Under the pieces are notes generated by a model, which saw only the letters and a program-made list of their open reading frames with translations, ran no database searches and was not told the origin of the DNA. The position numbers and the translations under genes are program-made. 64,000 bases of DNA from Lachnospiraceae bacterium AB2028 (lineage in GTDB: Bacteria > Bacillota > Clostridia > Lachnospirales > Lachnospiraceae): contig JHYJ01000003.1 of the NCBI GenBank assembly GCA_000621425.1, positions 346,913 through 410,912 on the forward strand, written 5' to 3'. This document shows positions 8,932 through 16,214 of this stretch, one piece after another (within the stretch, counting starts at the first letter, position 1; every line of letters begins with the position of its first letter).

Positions 8932-9291
8932 TTAATAATCCCTCAGGCCCCTATAAACAAACATTGAAATCTTACGGACACTACCATCCGGCATATTTTC
9001 TTCCTTTGCACAACGTTCTACACAGGTAGAAACAACCCGTATTCCGACTGCTTTTAATTTGGTTACAAGCCGGAAGACAAAAACAAACTCCCCTTGAAGA
9101 AGTACTACCGGACAATCGTATCCCATTATCCGTTCGTAATATATATCCACCAATTCATCCATATGCGAAGTTGTAATATCTACACCTATTTGTGGAAAAG
9201 GCAAATCAACTATATCACCATATCTTTGGGCATCACAAATTTGATTGGAATCCCACCCGGAGCTCGGATGGTTCGTAAGATTAATAAACAC
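8932..9291 (-). CDS. small CRISPR-linked protein, Csx20-like putative ring nuclease
   Basis: This 119-residue protein begins VFINLTNHPSSGW, then has YGDIVDLPFPQIG, then VVLLQGEFVFVFRLVTKL, then IRVVSTCVERCAKE, and ends FVYRGLRDY. The Q-G-[DE]-F ... ERR/ERC ... FR-x-Y pattern resembles small alpha/beta proteins found in type III CRISPR loci and described as Csx20-like ring nucleases, which cut cyclic oligoadenylate. This is a recognition call, not a database result. The GTG at 9291 is preferred because GGGGG lies 7 bases upstream and homologues begin near there. An in-frame ATG at 9345 is possible. It sits 124 bp upstream of the CARF-HEPN gene on the same strand, so an off-switch role for that enzyme fits. 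Confidence 0.55.
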   Translation of the reverse strand: MFINLTNHPSSGWDSNQICDAQRYGDIVDLPFPQIGVDITTSHMDELVDIYYERIMGYDCPVVLLQGEFVFVFRLVTKLKAVGIRVVSTCVERCAKEENMPDGSVRKISMFVYRGLRDY

Positions 9292-9421
9292 GATATAACC
9301 CCCAATTAATCTCTTGCTCACGGCATATGTGCTGTAACCAATCACTTTTTGATTATATCACTTTTTCCATATTCTAACTGCTTTAAATTGAATAACAGGC
9401 TCTGTCACAACATCTATAAAT

Positions 9422-9455
9422 AAAAAAAGCCACATTTATCTATGTGCGGCTTTTT
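9422..9455. terminator. bidirectional rho-independent terminator
   Basis: AAAAAAAGCCACAT pairs with ATGTGCGGCTTTTT around a TTATCT loop (two-base bulge). It has a T run in either direction. It separates the ClpP unit from the Csx20-like/CARF unit. Confidence 0.7.
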
Positions 9456-9460
9456 CGGAT

Positions 9461-9566
9461 GTGTCTTAATGCCCTAGGCGGGCTGCAACACTTTTCTATG
9501 TACAAAAGAAATAGGAGGCTCCGTATGAAGAACTTTTTGCGTCAATGCCCTAAACGGGCTGCACTG
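9461..9566. repeat. two direct repeats 76 bp apart, possible CRISPR remnant
   Basis: AATGCCCTAGGCGGGCTGCA (9468) and AATGCCCTAAACGGGCTGCA (9544) differ at 2 of 20 positions. Both can fold as a GCCC/GGGC hairpin. The 76-bp period equals a repeat of about 36 nt plus a spacer of about 40 nt. On the minus strand the units end GGGCATTAAGAC and GGGCATTGACGC, resembling the ATTGAAAC-like 3' ends of type III/I repeats. They lie directly upstream of the Csx20-like and CARF-HEPN genes. There are only two copies and the outer parts diverge, so a pair of regulatory hairpins remains possible. Confidence 0.4.
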
Positions 9567-9587
9567 AGTCTAAACTCATCTTCATAG
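9525..9587 (+). CDS. possible 20-residue small ORF
   Basis: ATG at 9525 is preceded by AGGAGG with 7-base spacing and encodes MKNFLRQCPKRAALSLNSSS before TAG. The ribosome site is excellent. However, the frame runs through the second CRISPR-like repeat, both flanking genes are on the other strand, and no promoter is obvious. It may be a short leader or toxin-like peptide, or a chance match. Confidence 0.2.
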   Translation: MKNFLRQCPKRAALSLNSSS

Positions 9588-9642
9588 TACCACACACATT
9601 GCACCGTTACAATTCTGTTATGTAATTTTGACGGATTATTTT

Positions 9643-10239
9643 TTAGAATACGGACTGAACAATCCCGTCACATATTCCAAACTCCACGCATTCTGTGGCA
9701 TTCATATAGTTATCGTAGCTTGTGGCCGAATCAATTTCTTCAACCGTCCTCCCTGTATGCTTCGACAGTATTTCGTTGAGAATATCCTTAGTCTCCAATA
9801 TCGATTCAGCTTTCCTTTTGATAGAAGTGGCGGAACCACCGGCACCGCTGTTCAAAAGAGGCTCATGGATCATCACCTCGGAATGAGGGAGGATGAACCT
9901 GCTGCCCTTTTTTCCACTGGCCAGGATCACAGCTGCCATGCTGGCAGCCATACCGATGCAATACATTTTAACCGGCACTTTCATACCGGACAGGACATCC
10001 ATGATCATAAGTCCTGCATTAACACTTCCTCCCGGACTGTTAATGTAAAGCGAGATCTCCCCATCGCTGTCATCCTGAAGAAACATTAACTGAGACACTA
10101 TCTCCACAGCACTCTCATCATTGATCTCTCCCGTCAGAAAAACCCTGCGGTTCATCAAATGACGAGTATATAAACTGATCTCCCTGGTACCGTTTGCACT
10201 TTCTACTTCTATTGTTGAAATCCTGTTTAATCCGCTCAT
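9643..10239 (-). CDS. clpP: ClpP-family serine protease (accessory copy)
   Basis: This 198-residue ClpP peptidase has an intact catalytic triad: S100 in GMAASMA, H125 in EVMIHEP and D176 in SYDNYMNA. It also has the oxyanion and handle region YINSPGGSV. It would form a tetradecameric chamber that degrades proteins delivered by a Clp ATPase. No Clp ATPase gene is nearby. Start 10239 (MSGLNRI) is chosen because GGAGG lies 8 bases upstream. An in-frame start at 10278 has no good ribosome site. It is the last gene of a unit with a TraG-like ATPase and a small unknown protein, a context unlike the housekeeping clpP-clpX locus, so it is probably a paralogue with a specialised job. Confidence 0.85.
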   Translation of the reverse strand: MSGLNRISTIEVESANGTREISLYTRHLMNRRVFLTGEINDESAVEIVSQLMFLQDDSDGEISLYINSPGGSVNAGLMIMDVLSGMKVPVKMYCIGMAASMAAVILASGKKGSRFILPHSEVMIHEPLLNSGAGGSATSIKRKAESILETKDILNEILSKHTGRTVEEIDSATSYDNYMNATECVEFGICDGIVQSVF

Positions 10240-10287
10240 TTTTTTACCCTCCATATATACTACGACCGGAAACCGCAAAAGGTTTTA

Positions 10288-10674
10288 TCACTCTGGGCTT
10301 TCATTCCTCATCAATTCCATAAACCGGTCAAAATCCCAGAAATAGATGTCAATAAGTGGTTCGTCACTACTCAACATATGCATCATATTTATCAGGTTCT
10401 CGGCACTAAAATCCTCTAACGCATCTTCACAGCCATAGTTAGCTACAGCCAGAGAAAAACACCCCATTTCAATATCAATATCGATTGTCATCTCAAAATC
10501 ACGCATGAAAGTATTACAGTGCGGTCTGATCGTGTCCCTGAAAATACATATATTTGTGTATACTCTTTTTAATAACTCCGGGTCTTCATCATTCAAACTT
10601 GTAAGTTTTTCCTGGTCAAACAATACTTCAAATTTCTGTTCATCATAATAGAACTCAACATATGCAACTGTCAT
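10288..10674 (-). CDS. hypothetical acidic protein between traG-like and clpP
   Basis: The protein is 128 residues, starting MTVAYVEFYYDEQKFEVLF. It is acidic, has no membrane segment, and ends in an aromatic stretch (IDIYFWDFDRFMELM). I do not recognise a family. The start at 10674 has AGGAG 9 bases upstream and overlaps the end of the TraG-like gene by 20 bases, indicating translational coupling. The clpP start follows 48 bp after its stop. A longer frame to 10749 would overlap the upstream gene much more and is not favoured. Confidence 0.65.
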   Translation of the reverse strand: MTVAYVEFYYDEQKFEVLFDQEKLTSLNDEDPELLKRVYTNICIFRDTIRPHCNTFMRDFEMTIDIDIEMGCFSLAVANYGCEDALEDFSAENLINMMHMLSSDEPLIDIYFWDFDRFMELMRNESPE

Positions 10675-11995
10675 AACTTTTTTCTCCTTCCCGGATCTTA
10701 TCCAAAAACTGTTCGAGATTAAAATTATATGAAATAGCAGGATTTTCACCTCGTCTGAACAAAATATTCATTCCAACAGGCATGTTTAAAACCCGGTTTT
10801 CCGGTAAATCTGCCCTTCTTGCCACATTATGGGCAGTTTCCACGTCATTACCGCCCATATATATGTAGTTATCGCAATTACTGATGACAGTCCTCCCGTC
10901 ATCTCCATACCGGTCGAAGAGCTGCGCTTCACTTTGTATACTGAGCATCACGGATATCCCTCTGGATCTTATGGAAGATATCATCCTCGGAAAATCACTG
11001 ATGCTGACATTCGTCGCAAAATCATCCATCAGGAATCTGACGGGGACAGGCAGTCTGTAATTGTCACACTTATCATCCGCATACTTGCATAGTTCATCCA
11101 TCGCCTGAGAGAAGAAAATATCAGCCAGAGAGTCCAGGGATCTGTCCCTATCGCTCACTTCAACAAATACTGCCATTTTGCGGGTGCCGATATCCTCGAA
11201 TTTAAATCTTTCCCCTTTTTTATCCGACAGTATATTATCACCATCCTTTGCAACCTCTGATACACCGCCACCCATCATCTTTTCCACTTCAGGTGTATCC
11301 ATGGTTGCAAGTTTAGCGTTTATAGTTATGAGTATGCTCTTAATAGTCCTGTCGGCGGCTACCTTGAATTTTTTATACTGCTTAAGGCAAAATGATTTTG
11401 GGTTTCTTCTCTCCACCTCTTGCATCACCCTGTCCATTACATTACCAACGATTCCGGAATTATCAGTAACATCGGATGCCACAGCAAGCTTGCCCAGTGA
11501 GTTGATATTCTGCTCGTATCTGGGTCTGAACTCGTAAAGATACCCCATAATTGCAGATAAATACAATGTTGCAGCTTCATCCCAAAAAGGATCACGCTGG
11601 CATATACCAGCGGAATAAACAATTGTTCTTGCAATTTTGACCAGATCTGAATCCGAACGGATGTAGTCAAAGAAGTTGTACTCATCAGATTCATCAGGAT
11701 GGACAAAGTCAATTTTTTTTACAATATAGCCTTTATTCTCAAGATACTTTCCGTACAGCTTATGCAAATTTCCCTTGGGATCCGAAACGATGTAACTTCC
11801 CTCTGCCTGGAGGATATTAGGAGTTATTATCGACCGGGTCTTACCCGTACCGGAAGCCCCGACAATCAGCACATTATTATTCCGCTTGGTCTCATAGCAA
11901 TCCGTGCTGTAATATCTGTCACTTGCCAGAATGAGGTCTCCTTTTCCCGGCATTTCAAACTCAGAATTTTTAACCTGTACAAATGCATCTCCCAT
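10655..11995 (-). CDS. VirD4/TraG-like ATPase without membrane anchor
   Basis: This 446-residue P-loop ATPase has Walker A GASGTGKT (residues 46-53), followed by the family motif YIVSDPKGNLHKLYG, a Walker B-like RFLMDDFATN, and the conserved C-terminal block IRSRGISVMLSIQSEAQL ... ISNCDNYIYMGGND. These mark the type IV secretion coupling protein family (VirD4/TraG/TraM recognition). Family members usually have an N-terminal TM hairpin and about 600 residues. This one begins at MGDAFVQVKN with no hydrophobic segment. AGGAGG is 7 bases before ATG 11995, so the lack of an anchor is not a start-calling error. No relaxase or other type IV secretion gene is nearby. It leads a unit with a small protein and clpP. 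Confidence 0.8.
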   Translation of the reverse strand: MGDAFVQVKNSEFEMPGKGDLILASDRYYSTDCYETKRNNNVLIVGASGTGKTRSIITPNILQAEGSYIVSDPKGNLHKLYGKYLENKGYIVKKIDFVHPDESDEYNFFDYIRSDSDLVKIARTIVYSAGICQRDPFWDEAATLYLSAIMGYLYEFRPRYEQNINSLGKLAVASDVTDNSGIVGNVMDRVMQEVERRNPKSFCLKQYKKFKVAADRTIKSILITINAKLATMDTPEVEKMMGGGVSEVAKDGDNILSDKKGERFKFEDIGTRKMAVFVEVSDRDRSLDSLADIFFSQAMDELCKYADDKCDNYRLPVPVRFLMDDFATNVSISDFPRMISSIRSRGISVMLSIQSEAQLFDRYGDDGRTVISNCDNYIYMGGNDVETAHNVARRADLPENRVLNMPVGMNILFRRGENPAISYNFNLEQFLDKIREGEKSYDSCIC

Positions 11996-12197
11996 TTTTC
12001 GTCCTCCTTCTTTCATCTTTCTTTTTTCATCTTTCATATACATATACGTTCGATGCCGTAAAAAGTTTTATAATAATAAAAATATTATTAACCCCCATTA
12101 ACAGGCTCATTATCAGTTGAACAATCCGCCCAGAGTGTTGTATCATATTTGGAAAAGTAGTATTATTTAACTTAGAAGAGTGAATATGGTGGCCAAA

Positions 12198-13181
12198 ATG
12201 ACTGAAGTTCAAAAGAAAAATAAAGAATTAATAGAAAAATATCCATTTCTTAAACCTAGAAATGTGTGGAATGGTGAAGAACTGGAAGATTATGACTATT
12301 CTTACACTATCTGGGATGATATGCCGGAAGGCTGGAAAAAATGTTTTGGTGAAGAACTTTGTGAAGACCTTAAAGAAGAACTTGAAAGGTGTGATTATTT
12401 AGATAAGTGGCGTATTGTTCAGTTAAAAGAAAAATATGGAACCATGCGTCTTTATGATGATGGTTCTCCACGCGAAAGCCGTATTCAGGAAATTATTGAT
12501 AAGTATGAACATATAAGTAAAAGAACCTGTATTTGCTGTGGGAAATTTCCTGTACCGGTGACAGATGCAGGCTGGGTTTCACCCATTTGTAAAGATTGTT
12601 TCGACGAGAAAATAAATGTAAACGGACCTTATGAAAAATATGTTGTAGATGATTCTGAGTATGACCCGGTCGTAAGATTCAAAAGATTTACACAGGATGA
12701 AGGCGAGCTCTTAATTGAATATGATACCAGTGACATTGTTAACAGAATAATTGAGGAAATGCCACAAAAAGAAAAAAAGATGGAGTATTCCAAAATTTTA
12801 AGAAGTGTATTAGCAACAGCAGATAGATTATATGCATCTAATAAAGACACTTATGAATCATATGACAATGTACAATGCGCAGTCGCTAAATATTGCGATA
12901 ATAGGTATGATATTTCTTTTGGAATATTGACCGACAAAGATATTGACTGCAAAAAGATTATATGGCAGATTCTTCTTGATTTACAATTTTCAAGATATAC
13001 AGAATCACTATATGGCAGTGCTAGTGATAGCATGTCTGATGCAAATTATCTCAATGAAATTGCAAGCGTAATTGAAAAAGCAACTGATGAATTCAATACA
13101 CCAGGATTTGATTTTATTTTAACATCCGGCATAGATGCTGAAGAATACGCAAAAAGTGTAAAAGAGCTAGGTCTGAAATAA
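12198..13181 (+). CDS. two-part hypothetical protein with Cys4 zinc-ribbon
   Basis: The protein is 327 residues. The N-terminal half (about 1-150) has KWRIVQLKEKYGTMRLYDD and a likely zinc site CICCGKF ... CKDC, a layout seen in small Clostridia hypotheticals. The C-terminal half (from about EEMPQKEKK) is a separate domain (MEYSKILRSVL ... SGIDAEEYAKSVKELGLK). That domain is repeated downstream as an orphan copy. ATG 12198 has GGTGG 5 bases upstream. GTG 12180 and ATG 12186 are possible alternatives. It is one of few plus-strand genes on the left arm. The role is unknown. Modular tail duplication is typical of toxin or immunity proteins, but that is inference. Confidence 0.6.
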   Translation: MTEVQKKNKELIEKYPFLKPRNVWNGEELEDYDYSYTIWDDMPEGWKKCFGEELCEDLKEELERCDYLDKWRIVQLKEKYGTMRLYDDGSPRESRIQEIIDKYEHISKRTCICCGKFPVPVTDAGWVSPICKDCFDEKINVNGPYEKYVVDDSEYDPVVRFKRFTQDEGELLIEYDTSDIVNRIIEEMPQKEKKMEYSKILRSVLATADRLYASNKDTYESYDNVQCAVAKYCDNRYDISFGILTDKDIDCKKIIWQILLDLQFSRYTESLYGSASDSMSDANYLNEIASVIEKATDEFNTPGFDFILTSGIDAEEYAKSVKELGLK

Positions 13182-13814
13182 CACCCGGATCACATAAATA
13201 TTATAAGGTGAAACCAGAAGTTTCCTTCTCTGCTAACAGGCCTATCAGCAAATACTCCGGTTCCTGCCGGGGTCAGGAAATATTGAGGAAATGCCACAAA
13301 AAGAAAAAAAGATGGAGTATTCTAAAATACTGGCAAAAGTATTAGAAAAAGCTGATGAATTATATCGTATAAATGATAGTACATATGAATCATATGATAA
13401 TGTAAAATGTGCTGTTGCAAAATATAACGTCAGCTGGACTGGTATTACTTTCGGTTTAATAACTGATAAAGATGTAGACTGCAAGAAAATTATATGGCAG
13501 ATTCTTCTTGATTTGAAATTTTCAAGAAATACAGAATCACTATATGGCAGTACTAGTGATAGCATGTCTGATGCAAATTATCTACGTAAGATTGCAGATG
13601 TTATAGAAAGTATGACTGACGAATTTAATGCTCCGGCACTTGGATTCATTTCAACATCCGGCATAGATGCTGAAGAATACGCAAAAAGTGTAAAAGAGCT
13701 AGGTCTGAAATAACACCCGGATCACATAAACATTATAAGGTGAAACCAGAAGTTTCCTTCTCTGCTAACAGGCCTATCAGCAAATACTCCGGTTCCTGCC
13801 GGGGTCAGGAAATA
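12751..13814 (+). repeat. 532-bp tandem duplication (two units)
   Basis: Unit A is about 12751-13282 and unit B about 13283-13814, with matching positions 532 bp apart at both ends. Each unit holds the 3' part of the zinc-ribbon gene plus about 90 bp of the 3' end of the opposite-strand transglutaminase gene. Both ends of the unit are nearly identical. The middle (about 12800-12950 versus 13330-13480) is clearly diverged. Confidence 0.9.
13283..13713 (+). pseudogene. orphan copy of the C-terminal domain of the 12198 gene
   Basis: This is a 5'-truncated copy of the C-terminal domain of the preceding gene. An open frame of 140 codons starts at an internal Met (13291, MPQKEKKMEYSK) and ends with the same SGIDAEEYAKSVKELGLK. 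There is no ribosome site before that Met, because the region upstream is the duplicated tail of the transglutaminase gene. It may be a silent cassette that could recombine into the full gene, or plain duplication debris. The central part differs from the parent (for example AKVLEKADELYRIND against RSVLATADRLYASNK). Confidence 0.75.
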
Positions 13815-14660
13815 GTCTTTATTTGATAAACAGTCGTCCCAGGTAACATCTATGTCATACCATATCCCATCAATCATAACCCGATTCCAGGCATGATTCA
13901 TCGGTATACTATTAACATAGTGGCATTCGATTCCGGCCATTTCGCACATATAGCCGAAGGTGTTGGAGTAATTCTGACATACACAGGTACAGGTTCCTGA
14001 TAAAAAGGCGTCCATATCATTCATTGGCGTAACATCATAACACACACAGCCACGGTCGTCGTAGCACGTTCTCTTACAGATTTCATCATGAATAACGGTT
14101 ACGATTTCGCGTTCTGACATAGAATCATCAACAACTGTATTTAAGAATTCGATCATTCTAATTTTACAGTTTTGATAATTTAACCATGTAGTATTTGGAT
14201 ATTGGGTTACGGTCACTCCGCTATCCGGATAATAAACTCTGTAGATGCTCTTTCCGCGTTCAGGATAGACACCCATTCTTACAGTACGGCCTTCCAAACG
14301 TCCTATATTTATATAATGATTAAAAAGTGATTCATAATCAGTTCCAACAGTTGTTGCTAATTCAGGATAATTTGCCAAATAATAATCTGCATCAAAAAAT
14401 ATTGCCGGATCATCGGTATATATATCTACATCAATATTATTGTAAAATAAGTCGTACATTGACTGTGCTAAGTTTTCTTTTACATTGCTTCTTTTAATGA
14501 CCGGCTCAGTGGCATCATCATACGTAATCCCGCCTTCATTGATCTCGCAATCCAAAGAATGAGAATAAGTTGTCTGAGGTGCTGCATATGCAACAGTTGA
14601 ATTACAGAAAGTTATCAGAGCAGATGCTATTGTTATTGCTAAAAATCTATTTTTATTCAT
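13722..14660 (-). CDS. secreted transglutaminase-like protein
   Basis: The protein is 312 residues. A signal peptide is evident at 1-27 (MNKNRFLAITIASALITF..., ending AYAA). A short surface-protein motif FDADYYLANYPELATTVG ... GRLEGR lies near residues 88-130. The C-terminal part is a transglutaminase-like cysteine peptidase core: the nucleophile is in CTCVCQNYSNTFGYM, His in NHAWNRVMIDGIWYDID and Asp in VTWDD. Such proteins are exported and act at the cell envelope as peptidases or cross-linking enzymes. The substrate is unknown. AAAGGACGG lies before the ATG. Its last 90 bp are duplicated inside the neighbouring 532-bp repeat. Confidence 0.75.
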   Translation of the reverse strand: MNKNRFLAITIASALITFCNSTVAYAAPQTTYSHSLDCEINEGGITYDDATEPVIKRSNVKENLAQSMYDLFYNNIDVDIYTDDPAIFFDADYYLANYPELATTVGTDYESLFNHYINIGRLEGRTVRMGVYPERGKSIYRVYYPDSGVTVTQYPNTTWLNYQNCKIRMIEFLNTVVDDSMSEREIVTVIHDEICKRTCYDDRGCVCYDVTPMNDMDAFLSGTCTCVCQNYSNTFGYMCEMAGIECHYVNSIPMNHAWNRVMIDGIWYDIDVTWDDCLSNKDYFLTPAGTGVFADRPVSREGNFWFHLIMFM

Positions 14661-14988
14661 AATTCCGTCCTTTCTATGGCCAGGCCATTACCAAATTGTA
14701 TTCCTAAGAATTTGAAGGTCTTTTTTATCTTGTTATTAGTTATACTATTAAGAAAGGCAAAAGGTTTTATGAAAATAAAAATTTTTCAATAACTCCGGCA
14801 TCTTTTTCATATCCTTTTTTTGTTTTCTGTCAGACAATTTACTCCGGATGTACATTATCAAATACTGTCCATAACAATACTCTTGCTCTGGTACCAACAT
14901 CATATCCACCTTCCGGATTAAGGGAATGTACCCGGTGTACAGAATAGAGTAGTGCATTATATTCCACTGTTCCTATTCAATATAAGAT
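14661..14988. other. spacer without convincing gene
   Basis: This spacer of about 330 bp is AT-rich. A 69-codon minus-strand open frame (14748-14957, MHYSILYTGYIPLIRK) is present but has no ribosome site and no recognisable features, so I do not call it. Confidence 0.4.
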
Positions 14989-15498
14989 TCAGTCTTTCTT
15001 ATTAAACAGTCTTTTCTTAAACGAATACAGCTTAGTAAGTGTTCCCGTGGCATAGGCAATTCCCAGAGCCATCGCTACCAGGGCAGTTGTTACGGTAATC
15101 CCATCTAAAAATCCAGTCAAAAAACTATCCGGCATCTCCATAAATTTCATGACGAGATTTGCTAAGAGCGATATGATACCAAGCGCTAAATAGACGATCA
15201 CAACGATTGAAGTGCGCTTTTTACCTTCATTTTCATATTCCGCAACCTTAAGTACGGTTTCTTTCATCTCTTTATCCATCTGTTTTTCTTTCCTTTCTCC
15301 ATCCAGGATCTCTCTAAGACCCACACCGTAGAAGTCGGAAATATCAATCAGGATGTCAATATCGGGCATATTTGCGCCGGTTTCCCAGCGGGAGACAGTT
15401 CTTCTGGCAACTCCCATCTTCTCAGCAAGCTCTTCCTGAGTGATATTCTTCTCTTTTCTAAGTTCCTTAAGAAATGCTCCCGTCTTTACCAGATCCAT
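14989..15498 (-). CDS. XRE-family regulator with C-terminal membrane segments
   Basis: The protein is 169 residues. Residues 1-65 form a Cro/C1-type helix-turn-helix (NITQEELAEKMGVARRTVSRWETGANMPD), followed by a short charged linker and two hydrophobic segments (about 100-122 and 130-155). This is the common Firmicute layout of an HTH_3 repressor tethered to the membrane. AAGGAAG before ATG 15498 (MDLVKTG) sets the start. The gene overlaps the small membrane protein gene upstream by 32 bases, so they are co-transcribed. It probably regulates its own unit. Confidence 0.8.
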   Translation of the reverse strand: MDLVKTGAFLKELRKEKNITQEELAEKMGVARRTVSRWETGANMPDIDILIDISDFYGVGLREILDGERKEKQMDKEMKETVLKVAEYENEGKKRTSIVVIVYLALGIISLLANLVMKFMEMPDSFLTGFLDGITVTTALVAMALGIAYATGTLTKLYSFKKRLFNKKD

Positions 15499-15697
15499 CT
15501 TTGCTTCCTTTCTTTCTGCGAACGGCCACCAATCCAATCGCATTGCCAATACAACCCAGTCCCAGCCCCATTGCCAGGTACGGCGTTACCCTGTCAGTTA
15601 ACATAGAAATAATGATGCAGGCCAGTGCCGCCACACCGATCAGTCCTATGATCACATAAATTGCTGCATTTTTTGCTCTTTCTGCTCCGTTTTTCAT
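15467..15697 (-). CDS. small two-TM membrane protein
   Basis: This 76-residue protein has two hydrophobic stretches (NAAIYVIIGLIGVAALACII and YLAMGLGLGCIGNAIGLVAV) and a basic, Gly/Ser-rich tail. AAGGAGG is 8 bases before ATG 15697 (MKNGAER). The ATG two codons upstream is too close to the SD. It is translationally coupled to the XRE regulator gene. Function unknown. Confidence 0.65.
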   Translation of the reverse strand: MKNGAERAKNAAIYVIIGLIGVAALACIIISMLTDRVTPYLAMGLGLGCIGNAIGLVAVRRKKGSKDGSGKDGSIS

Positions 15698-15820
15698 TAC
15701 CATGTCCTCCTTTTTGGCCGCCGTAGTTTTCGTTTTGGTCGGCGTCCTTATGGTCTCATGGTATACCGGATGCCCGGAAGAAAAAAGGACACAAAGTGAG
15801 CAAATGCCCTATTTTAGCGG

Positions 15821-15841
15821 ATGGGACAGGGTGTGTCCCAT
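15821..15841. promoter_or_regulatory. dyad ATGGGACA...TGTCCCAT
   Basis: This is a perfect 8-bp inverted repeat with a 5-base spacer, located just past the stop of the 15845-16150 gene and about 125 bp upstream of the small membrane gene start at 15697. It could be an operator for the XRE regulator or a weak hairpin. There is no T run. Confidence 0.35.
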
Positions 15842-15844
15842 GAT

Positions 15845-16150
15845 TTAATCAATTTTTTTCTTCTTATTTATATGCCAGACAATTATATCCCCGATTATCA
15901 TAACAGCTGCCGTCGGAACATATACCAGTAACAGGATCTGGCCCAGCATACCGTTCAGGTCCCCGCCGGGCGTCAGAATATCGAACAGCGAGATCCCGGT
16001 TACGATCAGACAGCAAAAGCCTGTTGATATCCCGAATGCCAGATATGAAGATATATTGCGGCCAAGTTTCTTTGCGATTTTAAGGATAAGGATAGTTATG
16101 CCTAACACAACAAGAACAAAAACCACGATCATTGCTGCCAATGTTTTCAT
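15845..16150 (-). CDS. small three-TM membrane protein
   Basis: This 101-residue protein is almost entirely hydrophobic, with three likely TM segments (about 4-24, 35-58 and 70-92) and a KKKKID tail. GGAGG lies 9 bases before the ATG. No family is recognised. It precedes the XRE unit on the same strand with a 147-bp gap that holds the dyad at 15821. Confidence 0.6.
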   Translation of the reverse strand: MKTLAAMIVVFVLVVLGITILILKIAKKLGRNISSYLAFGISTGFCCLIVTGISLFDILTPGGDLNGMLGQILLLVYVPTAAVMIIGDIIVWHINKKKKID

Positions 16151-16214
16151 ATTCTTTTGCCTCCGGTACTACTAAAGCTGAGTATCTGCCACATATGGCG
16201 CGGCGAAAACCCGC

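Noticed and set aside
9461-9566. Calling a definite CRISPR array
   Set aside because: Only two imperfect repeats with one interval. Outer repeat parts diverge, so it is kept as a candidate repeat.
11437-11712. 91-codon open frame within the TraG-like gene
   Set aside because: Same strand but wrong frame, entirely inside the ATPase gene.
10655-12043. Integrated conjugative element around the TraG-like gene
   Set aside because: No relaxase, integrase, other type IV secretion genes or flanking attachment repeats were seen.
13803-13812. GGTCAGGAAA at both duplication ends as an attachment site
   Set aside because: It is simply the matching end of the tandem duplication. There is no integrase nearby.
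14748-14957. 69-codon minus-strand open frame downstream of the XRE regulator gene
   Set aside because: No ribosome site, no known motif, AT-rich spacer. Could be real but unsupported.
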